A stretch of DNA of 64,000 bases from Marchantia polymorpha subsp. ruderalis (Eukaryota > Streptophyta > Marchantiopsida > Marchantiales > Marchantiaceae). The position numbers and the translations under genes are program-made. Below, piece after piece: positions 51,201-63,572 of the stretch (its first letter is position 1; the number at the start of each line of letters is the position of its first letter). The notes below the pieces were generated by a model. The model had not been told where the DNA came from. It was given only the letters and a program-made list of their open reading frames with translations, and did no database searches. Location: assembly GCA_037833965.1 (NCBI GenBank), contig AP031353.1, positions 9,488,501-9,552,500 of the forward strand, written 5' to 3'.

Positions 51201-54017
51201 CGGCGTGTGCGGATTAGCCATTTCACGTCTATGGACCCTTCTTTCGTAAAATCAAAGAAGTATCCAAAGGACCCGAACAAGTTTTGTGTTGAGTGTATGG
51301 GAGATTCTAAGCTCCTCTTACATCTCCCCTATACAAGCAACTGGTTTTATTTTCAAGTGGGAAGCTAGCACAGGATTTTATTTTTTCTTTGAAAGCTTAT
51401 GAAGTCCTTAGACGTCTGCTAAATCAACTTCGATTACTTTTGAGCCTTCAGTGGGGATATTTTCGCCAATGGACGAGGACCCAGCTACTCAATGAACTTC
51501 GTGACTGGTCCTTACGGCTTCACTCTAGCTGATCTCGTAAGCTTCAGGTAAGTTTTAGATTAATTTTATTTCACCCCTTGCAGTTTTTTTCCTCGTACTT
51601 ATCTCGATAAGATGACGTCTGTCACTAACAAGATTTCTAACGGCAAGGTGATATTGATTATTTTTCAGTGAAAGCAGTGGATCTTCAACCGAGTTCAGGT
51701 AAACACCTTTTGAACGCTCTTGTACTTATAGATTTGAGTGGTTTGGTTAGTCGTTACCACCTTTTTTTCGCTTTGGCAACCCCAACTTTACATGTCTAAT
51801 ATTCCAATCTCAAAGTAAGACTTTGAGATTGGAAAGTACTTGAGATGGAAAATTTTAAACTTCCTTCGTTACTTGCCTTATGAGTTATGCCCTCCTCCTG
51901 TAGTTGGAATTGCGGAGCAGAAGGACCAACAGAAGATCCCTTGGTTCTGGAAACCCGAGTCAAACAGGTAACATGCGACCGCTGACTTGAGGCTTGACTG
52001 ATCTTTTCCCTGTTTAAAGCTCAGTGACTATCAAAGTGTTATTGTTTCTGAAGATGAGCTGATATTGGCAGGTTCGAAACTTCATCATGGCTCTGCTTTT
52101 ATCAGAAGGTGTTCCTGTTTTTAATATGGGGGATGAGTATGGTCATTCTAAAGGTGGTCAAATCGACTTGGAAGAGAGGTGATTTTTCTCTGCTACCGAT
52201 ATCTTTAAATTTTTGTCTTCAAAGCTGCCGGGGATTTTACCTCCGAGGAAAAACTTACCTGTTGTTATCAAAGTAGTCAAGATGATTGATTTGTTTCATG
52301 ATCTGATCAGTTTTGTTCTCGTACTTACTGTAAATAGTTCAAGCCAATTTTTTTGGAGCTATCTTGGAACGGACTTTGGCCAGCAAATCACGAGGTTAAT
52401 GAAGTCTCTCACTGACTTTCGCTCAAGGCGGAAAGATATCTTTCAGGTGCTTATCTTGCACATTTGTTACTGAGGAAAGAACAAGTATACAACTGAATGC
52501 CGAACTATCTTGTCGGATTGGCTCTCTTTTGGCTGGATGAGATAATAAGTTCTAGTGAACCCACAGCATGTTACATCTCCTGAATCTAATTCTTAAGTTG
52601 TATCATGATTATTAACCCGACTGATCCAAAACTCGGAAATGATCTTGCAGCGTTCTAGCTATGCTGTTCCTGGATCTATCACTTGGCATGGATCTGATTC
52701 ACAAGAACCACACTGGGAGATTCACAAGAGGTATATCAAACTGTGATCAAATTGGTTAACTTCGTCTAATTTGACATTGATATGATTTACTGGAGAGGAT
52801 GATGCAGTGGCATCGAAGCCCTGATGTATGCTTAGTCTCACGAGTAAGAAGAAAAGTCGCACATGCGAGCCGATCAGTTATGTCAAAAGTCGGAGACAGG
52901 TTGAAATGCTATTCGTATCTCATGTAGTCAAGTACCTGTCTCAGCTGCATGTTGCGTAATGTGGATTCGCAGCTCCTTCTTGGGCGCAAGGTTCATCGCA
53001 GATAAGCAAGAAGGCGTTGGAGGACTGGAGGTGGCTGATCTCTTCATTGCTTTCAATCCTCATGGAGATGCAGTTTTGGCCACTTTTCCCGAATGTTCTA
53101 CGGGGATGACATGGTACAGGTCAACCTTTTCCTATATGCTATTTTATATTAGACGAAGGAAGGTTGAAAGAGTATGTCAGACCCACATTCCTTCGAGAAG
53201 CCTGCTTTTGTCTCACGAGTATGTAAGATAGTTGATGATTCTGAAGAGATTTCATCAGTGTCAACTTTCTTCCAATCAATCCAACCGAAGTCTTTGGGCT
53301 ATGCGAGCACAGAGTATTTGTACATAAATTCAACCGAACACTGTCATCTCACAGATTGTTAAGGACATGAAGTAATTTTTTTGATACATTTACGAATGTT
53401 TTATGTACTGGTATGAATGTCGAGCTGTAGTCTTCTATTCCTCCTTGAACGAAGCCTTTAATGCTTTGTATTTACGTAATTTGGGCTTGAAAAGAAAAGT
53501 ACGGCATTGTATGTTCTTTGGTGCTACTCATGGAAACAGATGCTTGCTCTTTGTGATTTGTGACGCTTTAGATAAGAGTATCCTTAGTTTTCGCTCAGCA
53601 ACCTGGAAGATAGCTTAAGTAGTACTCACACAGTCAGCTCAAGCTACATTTTATCTGTTCCTTCACAGGTATCGGATTGCAGATACAAGTTTGCCTCATC
53701 CTGACGATTTTGTTCTCGAAGGGGTACCGATCAATACGCAGATCAGCACAAGGTAAAGTACTACAAGGCAAACTTCGTCCGTTGGTCCGTTATGAGATAG
53801 GTTGATATATTTTAGATTCATGTGCTTTTTCAACCTTTTCTATGATCTAGGATTTTTGTCCTCTGAAAGTGTGATTGCGTTTGTTCGCAGTCTGGGAGGC
53901 ACATACGAAGTGCAGCCCTACAGCTCAGTGCTTTTTGAGGCAAGGCAAAGATCTATTATGCCTAAAGGTAGATCAACCTTGAAGTTTCCAGCAGCTGCTC
54001 CGTCGAAACAGTTGTAA
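45218..54017 (+). CDS. ISA2: Isoamylase 2-like starch debranching enzyme subunit, non-catalytic, 25 coding exons, 977 aa
   Basis: ISA2 is the regulatory partner of catalytic ISA1 in the plastid isoamylase complex that trims glucan during starch synthesis. Exons: 45218-45295, 45405-45833, 46349-46441, 46827-46909, 47062-47208, 47517-47685, 47930-48028, 48387-48483, 48736-48820, 48966-49102, 49190-49253, 49539-49638, 49887-50002, 50289-50355, 50484-50684, 50942-51066, 51452-51547, 51669-51698, 51904-51967, 52072-52178, 52338-52446, 52651-52730, 52973-53119, 53669-53752, 53891-54017. All phases agree. The N-terminus is Arg/Ser/Lys-rich, transit-like. A CBM48-type segment ([17 protein letters not shown]) precedes the GH13 barrel: DVVYSHT (531-537), [11 protein letters not shown] (601-611), [30 protein letters not shown] (713-728), NMGDEYG. 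The three catalytic acids are replaced: Val608, Asp645, Tyr718. The first two exons are the least certain. Confidence 0.92.
51669..51698 (+). other. 30-nt coding micro-exon of the isoamylase gene
   Basis: The exon TGAAAGCAGTGG...GAGTTCAG is flanked by TTTTTCAG and GTAAAC. It supplies Glu-Ser-Ser-Gly-Ser-Ser-Thr-Glu-Phe, between LADLVSF and WNCGAEG. It is needed for protein-level continuity with family members, but skipping it would also keep the frame because 30 is divisible by three. Confidence 0.8.
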
Positions 54018-55880
54018 GCGTGGCATTCATCTAGTTCAGGGAAGCGACCCGTCCCTTGTAACGTAGTTCAAGAGTTAGCTTTGACAAGTCAGAGATAGCT
54101 CCGCAGCAGAGCTGTAGGTCTGTACAAAGATATTCATTGATTGAGAAATTACATAAAGCGATCATATTATGTTTTGCCCACATGTTGAGCAGTTGTCTGG
54201 TTCGTCTCATTTCAAAGGATTTTTATATCTGGTCACGTTGCAGTTCCTTCTGTAACAGCAATATGAGATTTGTGCCGTTGTTGAGTTTTAGTAGGTGTTT
54301 ACACTGTCCTAGTATGAACAGACGACAGTGCTTGAGTCACTCTTCGTGTTACCTTCGGCACATGATATTTTGTTTCGCCGTTTCTGGCCCTGCTGAATCA
54401 CTTTCTTGGGAAGAATGGGACGAAAATGAAAAAATAGCTGAATAAATAGCTCGAATCGTAGACGTCGCCAAAATATATTGTAGCACTACAGTTTCAGGTG
54501 TGCCAAATAAATGACACATTTATTTGGCGATGAGAATATACCCGTACTAGAACACCTACTAGAACTCAGTTACGACACACCGTCCATGGGTTCCAATCGG
54601 GTAAATTGAAACTTGATGGGTCACATCAAGCAATTTAATTTTGGCTGGGGTCCCATCAAGCAAATCTCTCCTATGTAACGTGAACCTTTACTTTTTCAAG
54701 AGGCTTTTGTGCATATGAACAGCAGCATACCATCAACTGTAACCGACTCTCATCAACTCTAACGAAACGAAACCTGGCGAAGAATTCTTCGATGGAGATG
54801 TGGGCCTGACCTTTGTATTCGGTCAGAGCAGTCCTCACGGGTGTTTTCACATATCGTGGGATGGTGGGAGGATGTGGCTAGTGAATTATAATCTTTTCAC
54901 TTTCTCCGGCGGTTTCGTACAAATTTATCTTTAGACTTTTTCGTTTACTCCCATTTCGATCATACATAGCATGAATCAGGAGATTTCCGCGGTTGACAAC
55001 TATTCGTCTGTCATTGACTAGTTTAGACGAGATAATTACTCGATGGGATCCGGCGAGAGTCAGAACACTTCATGGTACGGACAGTTGGTGTTTCATTTTA
55101 CCCCGTGGGATTGTATCGACGGCCCTGCAGCCCACCGTAATTGATGTTCCAATACGATGTAGGGTTACCTCGGATAGGAAATGCAGTTTCGGCCAGATTT
55201 CATCGGGTATAGTTCACTCTCAAACATGGCTACGAGCCAGTCGCCAATATACTCTAGCTTTACAGCGGCAGACAGTCCGCACACTGTCAAAGTAACTTGG
55301 CGGGTTATTAAGTGTTTTTATTGGAATACGGCTGACAGTTGGCTGCATAACCTTCGAGTGGAGTTCCACCAAGTGAGTGAGTTTCCCAGTCGTTCCATCA
55401 ACTACTTTCCTCAGTACAGATGGTTGTGTGTAATTGCTCATGGCGCACGGATAAACATCTTTCATTCTCCCAGCTTCTTGGTGAGATTTTGTAGCTACAC
55501 GGGGTTGTGAACCTTTTTGGTGGTTATTACTCATCTTGGCTTGTAGATTTCACTCTGGGGCGAAGGCTGAGAGAGTTGTTGCCTCAAACTCCTTTAGACC
55601 AAAAAAAGAAATGAGGAATCGGCTGCGATTATCGTCTAACCTCCACAATCACATGTCCCACTTTTTAACAGTATGTGTACGGCATAGATGTCTTTTATAC
55701 TCCTCCACATTTTCCATAATTTAAAAATTCTTCCTGATCTTTCGTGCAGTTAATTGCTTTTTCTCCTCAACTGACTTAATTAATATACGGAACTTCTCTG
55801 CTCTAGAAAACGGCACCAAACCAAACCGCAGGTTAACCTTCCTTTTCGCCCAGGTTTTTAACTCAACCTGTCCATCTGTC
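54018..55880. other. 3' flank of the isoamylase gene and spacer; no gene seen
   Basis: The first few hundred bases are the likely 3' UTR of the isoamylase gene. Small frames at 54,993-55,510 (plus) and 55,220-55,534 (minus) overlap each other and resemble nothing I know. Confidence 0.4.
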
Positions 55881-55882
55881 GC

Positions 55883-56102
55883 GATGTCATTAATGCTCTT
55901 CACAAATCCTCTTTCATACTAGAGACTTCAGTTGAGTGTCTCCAGCAGCTTCGGTCAACCAAATTAAAAGTTGAAGAAATGATGGAGTTCATGATGTCGT
56001 TAATGCTCTTCACAAATACTCTTTCATACTAGAGACTTCAGTTGAGTGTCTCCAGCAGCTTCGGTCAACCAAATTAAAAGTTGAAGAAATGATGGAGTTC
56101 AT
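55883..56102. repeat. Tandem duplication, 110-bp unit, two copies
   Basis: The segment starting GATGTCATTAATGCTCTTCA and ending ATGATGGAGTTCAT repeats with a period of 110 (starts 55883 and 55993). The two copies differ at only a few bases. Confidence 0.92.
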
Positions 56103-56450
56103 GAAAACAATCAACGAATTGTTTGGGCTATCTCGATACGAATTGTTTTAATGAACTCAATCATATCCTACAAATTTTAGTTCAGTCCAGTCACAGATTC
56201 TCCAGAAGACTTCACTGCGTACTTCTCTGTTTCTGTTGTTGTCGCAAGATGGAATGAACCTGCACAGAGTTTTTCTCTCGAAGTTTTCCGCAGGATATCT
56301 CTTGTACTTCATTCAACCAAGTTAAAATTTGCAGTAAATGATAGATTCATTGAAAACAATCGACGAGTTGTTTCACTAATCTCGATACGAGTTGTTTCAA
56401 TGAAATCAATCATTTCCTACAGATTTTAATTCAGCTCATCCAATCTGAAA
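56103..56450. repeat. Diverged duplication related to the 110-bp repeat
   Basis: GAAAACAATC-ACGA-TTGTTT, ATCTCGATACGA-TTGTTT and ATCAAT/AATCATTTCCTACAGATTTTA occur at about 56,103-56,190 and again at about 56,350-56,440, roughly 245 bases apart. CAACCAA-TTAAAA also recurs near 56,318, as in the 110-bp unit. This suggests an older, larger duplication that was later re-duplicated. Confidence 0.65.
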
Positions 56451-56485
56451 CGATCCGGAAAGAATGTCTACAGAAATCGATTTTG

Positions 56486-57065
56486 TAGACTGCATGGTCT
56501 GTCCCAAAGAGTAAGTGCGACGACGTCGCTCTCCAGGGCTATGGAATATGCCTTCCTGCTCGGAAGCGTTAGCCATCAACGAGCGATCGATATTTGACGT
56601 TTAGGCAGGATTATACGACATAAGGTGATTGCACCATCGTCGCTCCGAAGCCCTGGGGTAACACTCAGCCAAGAGTGTCTGTCCCCCGCCATTGCGGACA
56701 CCAAGACCCGAAGATTAGATCCTTCGGCGCCAGACATTTGACTCTAAATCAGCGTGAATTTCAGATCCAGGTGGGCCCTGACACAGAAGAAACAACCGAA
56801 AAGACTTCCTGTGCTACAGTTCAATGAATATAGATCTGTAGAATGCATGGTCTGTCCCAAAGAGTAAGTGCGACGACGTCGCTCTCCAGGGCTATGGAAT
56901 ATGCCTTCCTGCTCGGAAGCGTCAGCCATCAACGAGCCATCAATATTTGACGTTTAGGCAGGATCATACGACATATGGTGATTGCACCATCGTCGCTCCG
57001 TGGCCCCGAGGTGACACTCAGCCAAGAATGTCTATCCCCCGCCATTGTGGTTTCAAGATCCGGAG
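56486..57065. repeat. Spaced direct duplication, about 225-bp unit, offset 353 bp
   Basis: A segment beginning GCATGGTCTGTCCCAAAGAG (56492 and 56845) and running through GTCGCTCTCCAGGGC, CCTTCCTGCTCGGAAGCG, TTTGACGTTTAGGCAGGAT, GGTGATTGCACCATCGTCGC and CTCAGCCAAGA to CCCCCGCCATTG is present twice. It covers about 56,486-56,715 and 56,839-57,065. The copies are highly similar, and the unit is GC-richer than its surroundings. Confidence 0.9.
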
Positions 57066-58000
57066 CCCGGTGCTCGAAACATGTAACAGGTGAAAATCTC
57101 AACACTATGAAACAGCCAACCCACAAACGAAGAACATATAGAAACTTACCGGAGTTACGAGAACTCAGGATACGAAGGAAGTAGTCACTGTAAGATGAAA
57201 ATCTTGCCGCCTTTAGATGTTGCAGTAGCGTGTCGCCACATGTATGAAACTACATCCCACCAGAGATGTAACAAAACTCGGGAGGTATTACGACAGATCT
57301 CGACAAGTGCCAGAGAGTGATGGAACGCTATGCACCACAACAACCGCACGTCCTCTATAACATTCCCAGAGACCAACACTGGATAAGCTTATAAGCAAAA
57401 CCTGGAAAGCCATCAACTACTGCCTCCAATGGCCACATCTAAACCCCCAAGAGCTTTCCAACACCGATTGCCTGAAGATGGAGCAAAGAGTGAGGATCGG
57501 CGCTAGAGTGAGCGTGAACTTGCGCTCAGAGACTCCCGAGAAACACCGAACCTCAAATCCGGTACGGGACAAATAAGACACTGCAAACAATACTGACATA
57601 GGGCTGAGACCTCGACATCGAAAATCGACGTCCAGCCCCGACATCATCTACACAAAGACTCCACTATCCACTATCACCACTCATCCAGAGAAAATTGCAA
57701 CCTGGCTTCCATGAAGTAAACATTATGATACCATCTGTACACAATGCGCATGTTTTAATGGATTTGCAAGGCATCCAGTGTCTGCATGTCCGTTAGAAAC
57801 CCTAGCGCAGAGTTCTGGTGTGCTCATTGTTCTTAGGGCATGCCAGCCGCCGGAGTTTTAGACATAGGGTTCACCTGTAAAGGACTTGATGTATCAATTT
57901 ATATTCTTTACTTTAATCTTAATTTAGCTCCATCTGTGACCTCTAAAAGGAAGCGGGAGATGCACGACAGCTACTCGGGTACAAAGCAGAAGGAATTCAT
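57066..58000. other. Spacer; no gene seen
   Basis: The frames here, including a minus-strand frame at 57,417-57,647, do not resemble known proteins. The DNA is less AT-rich than what follows. Confidence 0.35.
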
Positions 58001-61000
58001 GAAGAATATGTTTGGATAAAGAACCATGTCCATACAAACATCTTTCGATGAGAATATCTTTTAAGCGTCTTTTACAGTATGCATCAAACAGAAAAGATTT
58101 TTAAACTATTGAAGTTACTATTTTATCCACACCAGATTTGCTATCCAAATAAAAGTTATCAATATTATAGTTGTTGGTGACTCTGAGTGATGCTTTGGTT
58201 GGAACTGGAGTCAAGAATAAGCTTTTAGACTATTTCTACGGAGTGTAAATAGAGACAAGTGAATGTGAATGTTTCGATGTATGTTAAGTGACCAAAGAAT
58301 GGGGAAGTTGTTGTGATACTGAATATTAGTATGAAAATTTCAAATTTTACAATTTGGTAAATAATTCTTAAAATCTTGATAAAAATAGATACATCAACAT
58401 TTTTATGCACAAATATGAACCATACAAATAGCTAGTAAAATCATACATTTGTCATTTGAATAACCAACCAACGGAAAATAAAGCTAGATACAATCGTGAA
58501 ATTGATAAAGTAATCAAATTCTTCTTAAACATTGTGAGAAAATAAGGCTATACAGGCTACTATTATTTTATCTCCAAATTAGGCTTAAGAGGCAAATGGA
58601 TAAAAAGTCCAATAGAGTGACAACAACAAGATTCTCAAAGAATAAAACACACATGAAAGTAAAGGTTAAAATAGCTTAAGTTATGATAATAGATATTTCT
58701 TAGAAAAATCTACAATATACAAAAATTTCAAGTAAGAATATATATATATGAGCATATGATATTACATTAGCTAACTGGATTCACTTATTTCTAAAAGCCC
58801 AAGCTGAAGCTTTTTGTAGAGCAATCAAATCATCACATCTGCAATAAATTACATACGTGGAAAAAAAACAAATTCAATCTTGCTAACCGTTGTTGTTCTA
58901 TTTTTTATGATCAATTGCTCATCAAACCAAAACATCAAAATCTTGAAATAGTTAAAGACAGTAGTGCAAATTTGTCATTTTATTTTATGTAAAGATCAAT
59001 TAATAAATATATATAGCTAATAAGCAATATGATATATCAGAGAAAGAAATCCAATCCAATCGATATTAAGATCAAAGCTAAAAAGCATGGCAAAAAAACT
59101 AAACAACATTATTCTGATATAGTCATGAAGAAAGTTATTTTTTCATGATATTTAAAAAGATAGTTAAATTTGGCATGAAAACAAGTGAAAATGATGGTCT
59201 ATAAGTGAGTTACAATGTATGACAGTTTTTAATGATAGGCTAGAAAATAAGATTTTAGATGACAAGATAAAATATACTCTAATAACAATAATTCAAATGA
59301 AACAATTTTAAGATCTCATTATTAAGAAAAGAAAAAAAGTAGCACCTTCATCATTATTCATCACAATGTTATCCATCGAGTAAAAATAATCATATATTAC
59401 TAATCTTGAAGTAAAAATAATGTTGATAAAAAAATTAAGAAAAACCTACTCATCATATGTTCAATGATAAGAAAATGTAATTGTATATTATGTATAATCT
59501 CTTTTGTTTTTTAATTTTTTTAATTTTTAATTTTTCAGTTTTACTAATTCATATTTTCATAATTTGATGATACATCAAAGATTAGTAAAAGATCATTAAA
59601 AACTAAAATTATATATATACTTATTTATATAAAACAAAAGTGGATGATCAAATAAGCTTATAATTCAAAAACGATTTATGTGTGATTTGAGTTGATAATT
59701 TGATAATTATTAATTTTGTAGTAACTGAAAACTATAATTTGCAAAGATTATAGATTAAGATAATCGGATAATTATAAATCACATCTCAACATACAATCAT
59801 AAATATTTGATGATGGGTGTAAACATTAATGAATGTATAGCCAAGATGAAAGATGGACAAAAAAATGAAAAGATCATCAATATTTATTTCTTCATTCTTT
59901 ATTCAGGAGTTTAGAAAAAACTTACAATATTTAAAGTAATCTAAATTTAATAACACAGTCAAAAGAATAATTGATAATTGGTTTTAAAATATTTCTTTTA
60001 TTATTCATATGTTAATAAAATATTATATTATCAAATATATGATTTTATTACTTACTTAAACTTGAAATTGATCAAATTTAACTTCTTTTTTATGAAATTT
60101 AACTATAAAATCTACATTTGGCAAAATAAGAAATATGCTTCTAAAAGTTATAGCTTATCATCGATGTACTCTCTTTTATCAAAGTGTAGATTTCAAATCA
60201 AATAATTTTGTACAACATGTTGGTTTTTATTTGTAAAATATTGTTGATTGGTATTGTAATCTAAGTTCAAATTTAACAAGTGACGAGTTGAAAGTCTACT
60301 GGATTTGAGTTACTCAATAACACACTATAACTCTCAATATAGAATAATAAAAACTTATAGAATTTTAAAATATACCAATGGATTTTTGCAATGTAATATG
60401 CTTTATTAAATTATTAAAATTCACTTACGTGAATTTAGTGACAAAGGAATACATACTAATAATTATAAGTAAGAAAATTATTAATTATTTTTCTATAAAT
60501 TATTAATTTATAGAAAAAAATACTTAGAAAAGAATTTGAAAAGCAAATGATTGTTTGGGTTTATTTATATTGATTGTAAACAATAAACTAATTTTTATGA
60601 GTGAACTTCTATCATCCGTATTCAACTTATTTAAAAATAAAATTCACAACATTTGATTTGAATCTATTATTTTATTAAAAAAAATCAAGATTATGATTGA
60701 AAGTTTATTTTCAAATTTACAAAAATTTGAAGATTATGATCAAACATAATTTATAATCTATGTTGATTTATAATTTTTAATGCAAGTTAAAAATTTTCTC
60801 ATAATTTTCACACTAATTTTAATGATAAATCTTATATGAAAAGTCATAAAATGCAGTTATAAAATATAGTTTGAAAAATAATGAAATTGTAAAATATTTT
60901 TTGAATATTCAATATAAGATTTGAATGACAAATTGTTGTGATGAAATAAAGTTGTTTCTCAATGACGATTTCAAAGACGAACAAAAGTTTGTTTTGCTTG

Positions 61001-63480
61001 GCTATGCATCTACTAGAAAACATCATTTGAAATGATGTTAGAATTTATCGTTTGCGCGTATGATGTTTTGGAGAATAAAAATAAATATGAAATAAAGATC
61101 TTGAATAAGATTAATTCAAATTAACATATGAAATTTATTGATATATTGTGATTGACATTATAGAAGATATGATGTTAACTCTTCAAGATAAAATAGTAAA
61201 ATGATGCAAACAAGTAGGTTATGAATAACATGTGTTTGGCTGTGTAGTTAAATTAATGTTCAATTTTTTTGACATTGTCAAGCAACAACAAAGAAAAGAT
61301 AAACAAATGTTATTATTGTTCAAATGTGTCAAACGTGATGATGATGTTGACATTAATTCTTACAGTGATGTTTCCAAAAAAACTTTGTTTAGCTTAGCTA
61401 TGTGTACTACATCATTTAGTACAGCGTATAAATTTGCACCTATGAAATTTTGAACAATTTGATTCACGTGTGAAATATAATTGTTAAATGAGATCAGTTC
61501 AAGTTCTTAATAAACATAAAAGATCATAATTCATATGATATTGTTTATAATTATATAATTCATCATATGTTGAGAACTAAAAATATCTATGTCAATATGG
61601 GATTGATTAAATTCTTTTATTTTGTCATTGATAGAAAATTGTATGTGCTAGAAAATAACAGCCATATTGAGCCAATCAATACTTAATTTTGTTTGCAATT
61701 GATCAAATAATTAGATGTGTATTCTAAAACAAAATAATTGCAATATTGAATCAAATTTTTTTTTTCAATTCTATCATTGATGAAATAATTCATATATTAT
61801 ATATAAACTATCAATTGTAATATTGAACCAACCAATACTTTTCATTTTGTTGTTACTCAATTTTTGTTATTTTTAGAAAAAAAATTATGGCATATTGAAA
61901 TAATGAATTATTGTAAATTTCTTTATTGGTATAATAATTATTTGTATATTCGAAATAACCACAATGAAAATATTTCATAGATTAATTTTATGTTCAGAAT
62001 TAAATATAAAAATGGCAATATTAAACAAACAAATTAAATTGTCATTGACAATCATTTTTTTATGAAATAAGTGTTGTTTGAGTTGCATTTGTAATAAACA
62101 TATAAATTTCCAAGAGATAATAAAATAAAATGTTAATATTGATACCAACAAAGTAAGAGAATTCTTTTGTAAGGACTAAAAGATAACTTGATTATAAATA
62201 ATGAAAAAAAGTTATATAGGTTGGTTATCAAACTTTATGTGAAAACATATTTCTATAATAATAACCAAAAAATAAAAAATAAAACTAAATTACGTGAGGA
62301 ATGATACATGAAATAAGTTGACAATATTACAGTATTATTTCTTGAATCTAAAAATATTGAAACGGTTATATATATCCCTAATTTTTTTTTTAACTTTAAA
62401 TTATTCAATATGCTTTTCATTTCACATATGATTACAATTATTTGTATATATGTGTGTCTTTTTTTTAATACTTAAAAAATATTTTACAACAATTAAAACA
62501 TGTGAACGATATAGAGCTGGGTCATCGGTCAATTATTTAATAATTGCATTGTAATAATGTTTTTTATATTTATATATTTTTTGCAAAAAAAATCCAAAAA
62601 AATTTGTATGCAAATTTGCTAGATTGATATGTGAAAAAAAATATAAATAGGAACAAAAATTCAAACTTCATAATTTTTATAAATATATAAATTAAAGTAT
62701 GATTTTAGAGTTCAAATCATTTAAACATGATTTTAGAGTTCAAAAATATTTTATTTTATTTGAAACAATAAATTATGTTTTTGAGAGATGATCTATTAGG
62801 ATATTATGCTTAAAAAATAATGTTTAGCTACATGAAATTAAATATTTTAGTAATGTATCAAAAAATGAAAATTGAAATGTGATGTGGATTTACATTAATT
62901 TATTCATAATTACAAAAAAATTCAATATCATATATGTTAATTATCATCTATTATTGTGACAATTGAATGTTATTGAATATATAAAACACACATTTCTACT
63001 AACCCATGTTGATTTTATTTTTTATTTTAAAAATGAAAGTATAGAAAATTTGAACTTTAACTGATGATGTGATAGTAGTAGGATCAAATCTATATTTTCA
63101 ATGATTATAAAATATATGATTTGTAAAATTTGATTCACAAGCACATTCATGGGCAAATTTTGTCCACGGTTACACTATACATTAACTTCGCATAAAACTA
63201 AAATAAATCTTGAAATGTATAGGGAATTTGCCTACATTATATATTTATATTTATATTTTTTATATATATACTATATATCACTTGCCAACTGTTTTTTGTG
63301 TTATTCCTTATGTTCATCAGCCATTGATACACACCGTATATTTTATTCCATCTAGACACGACACTTCAGTAAGTGTTGTTCAAACAACTTTGACAGTTTG
63401 TGCAATAATCATATCGGATATCATTTTGTTACTACACATTGCTCAATAAAGAGTCATCAAATTTGATTGACATGAATTCT
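58001..63480. other. AT-rich gene desert
   Basis: About 5.5 kb of extremely AT-rich DNA contains poly-A and poly-T runs, TATATA tracts and only short frames rich in Ile, Lys, Asn and Phe. I find no coding similarity, RNA gene, terminal repeat or tandem array. The base composition shifts sharply near 58.0 and 63.5 kb. It may be highly decayed retrotransposon sequence, as similar DNA flanks the copia remnants near 8.4-8.9 and 31-32 kb. Confidence 0.6.
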
Positions 63481-63572
63481 TTCATACCTCACATGTCTGA
63501 TGAATGTTCCAATTGCTTCTCAGCGAGTGTATTAAGCTCTTTAAATCTTAACAAGTATCTTTACTTATGTTG

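Noticed and set aside
54993..55534. Overlapping frames on both strands downstream of the isoamylase gene
   Set aside because: Neither shows family motifs, and the isoamylase coding sequence already ends with a complete C-terminus at 54017.
58001..63480. Possible CRISPR-like, tandem-array or organelle-derived content in the AT-rich block
   Set aside because: No regularly spaced repeats, no organellar gene fragments and no tRNA-like foldable sequence with A and B boxes could be recognised by eye.
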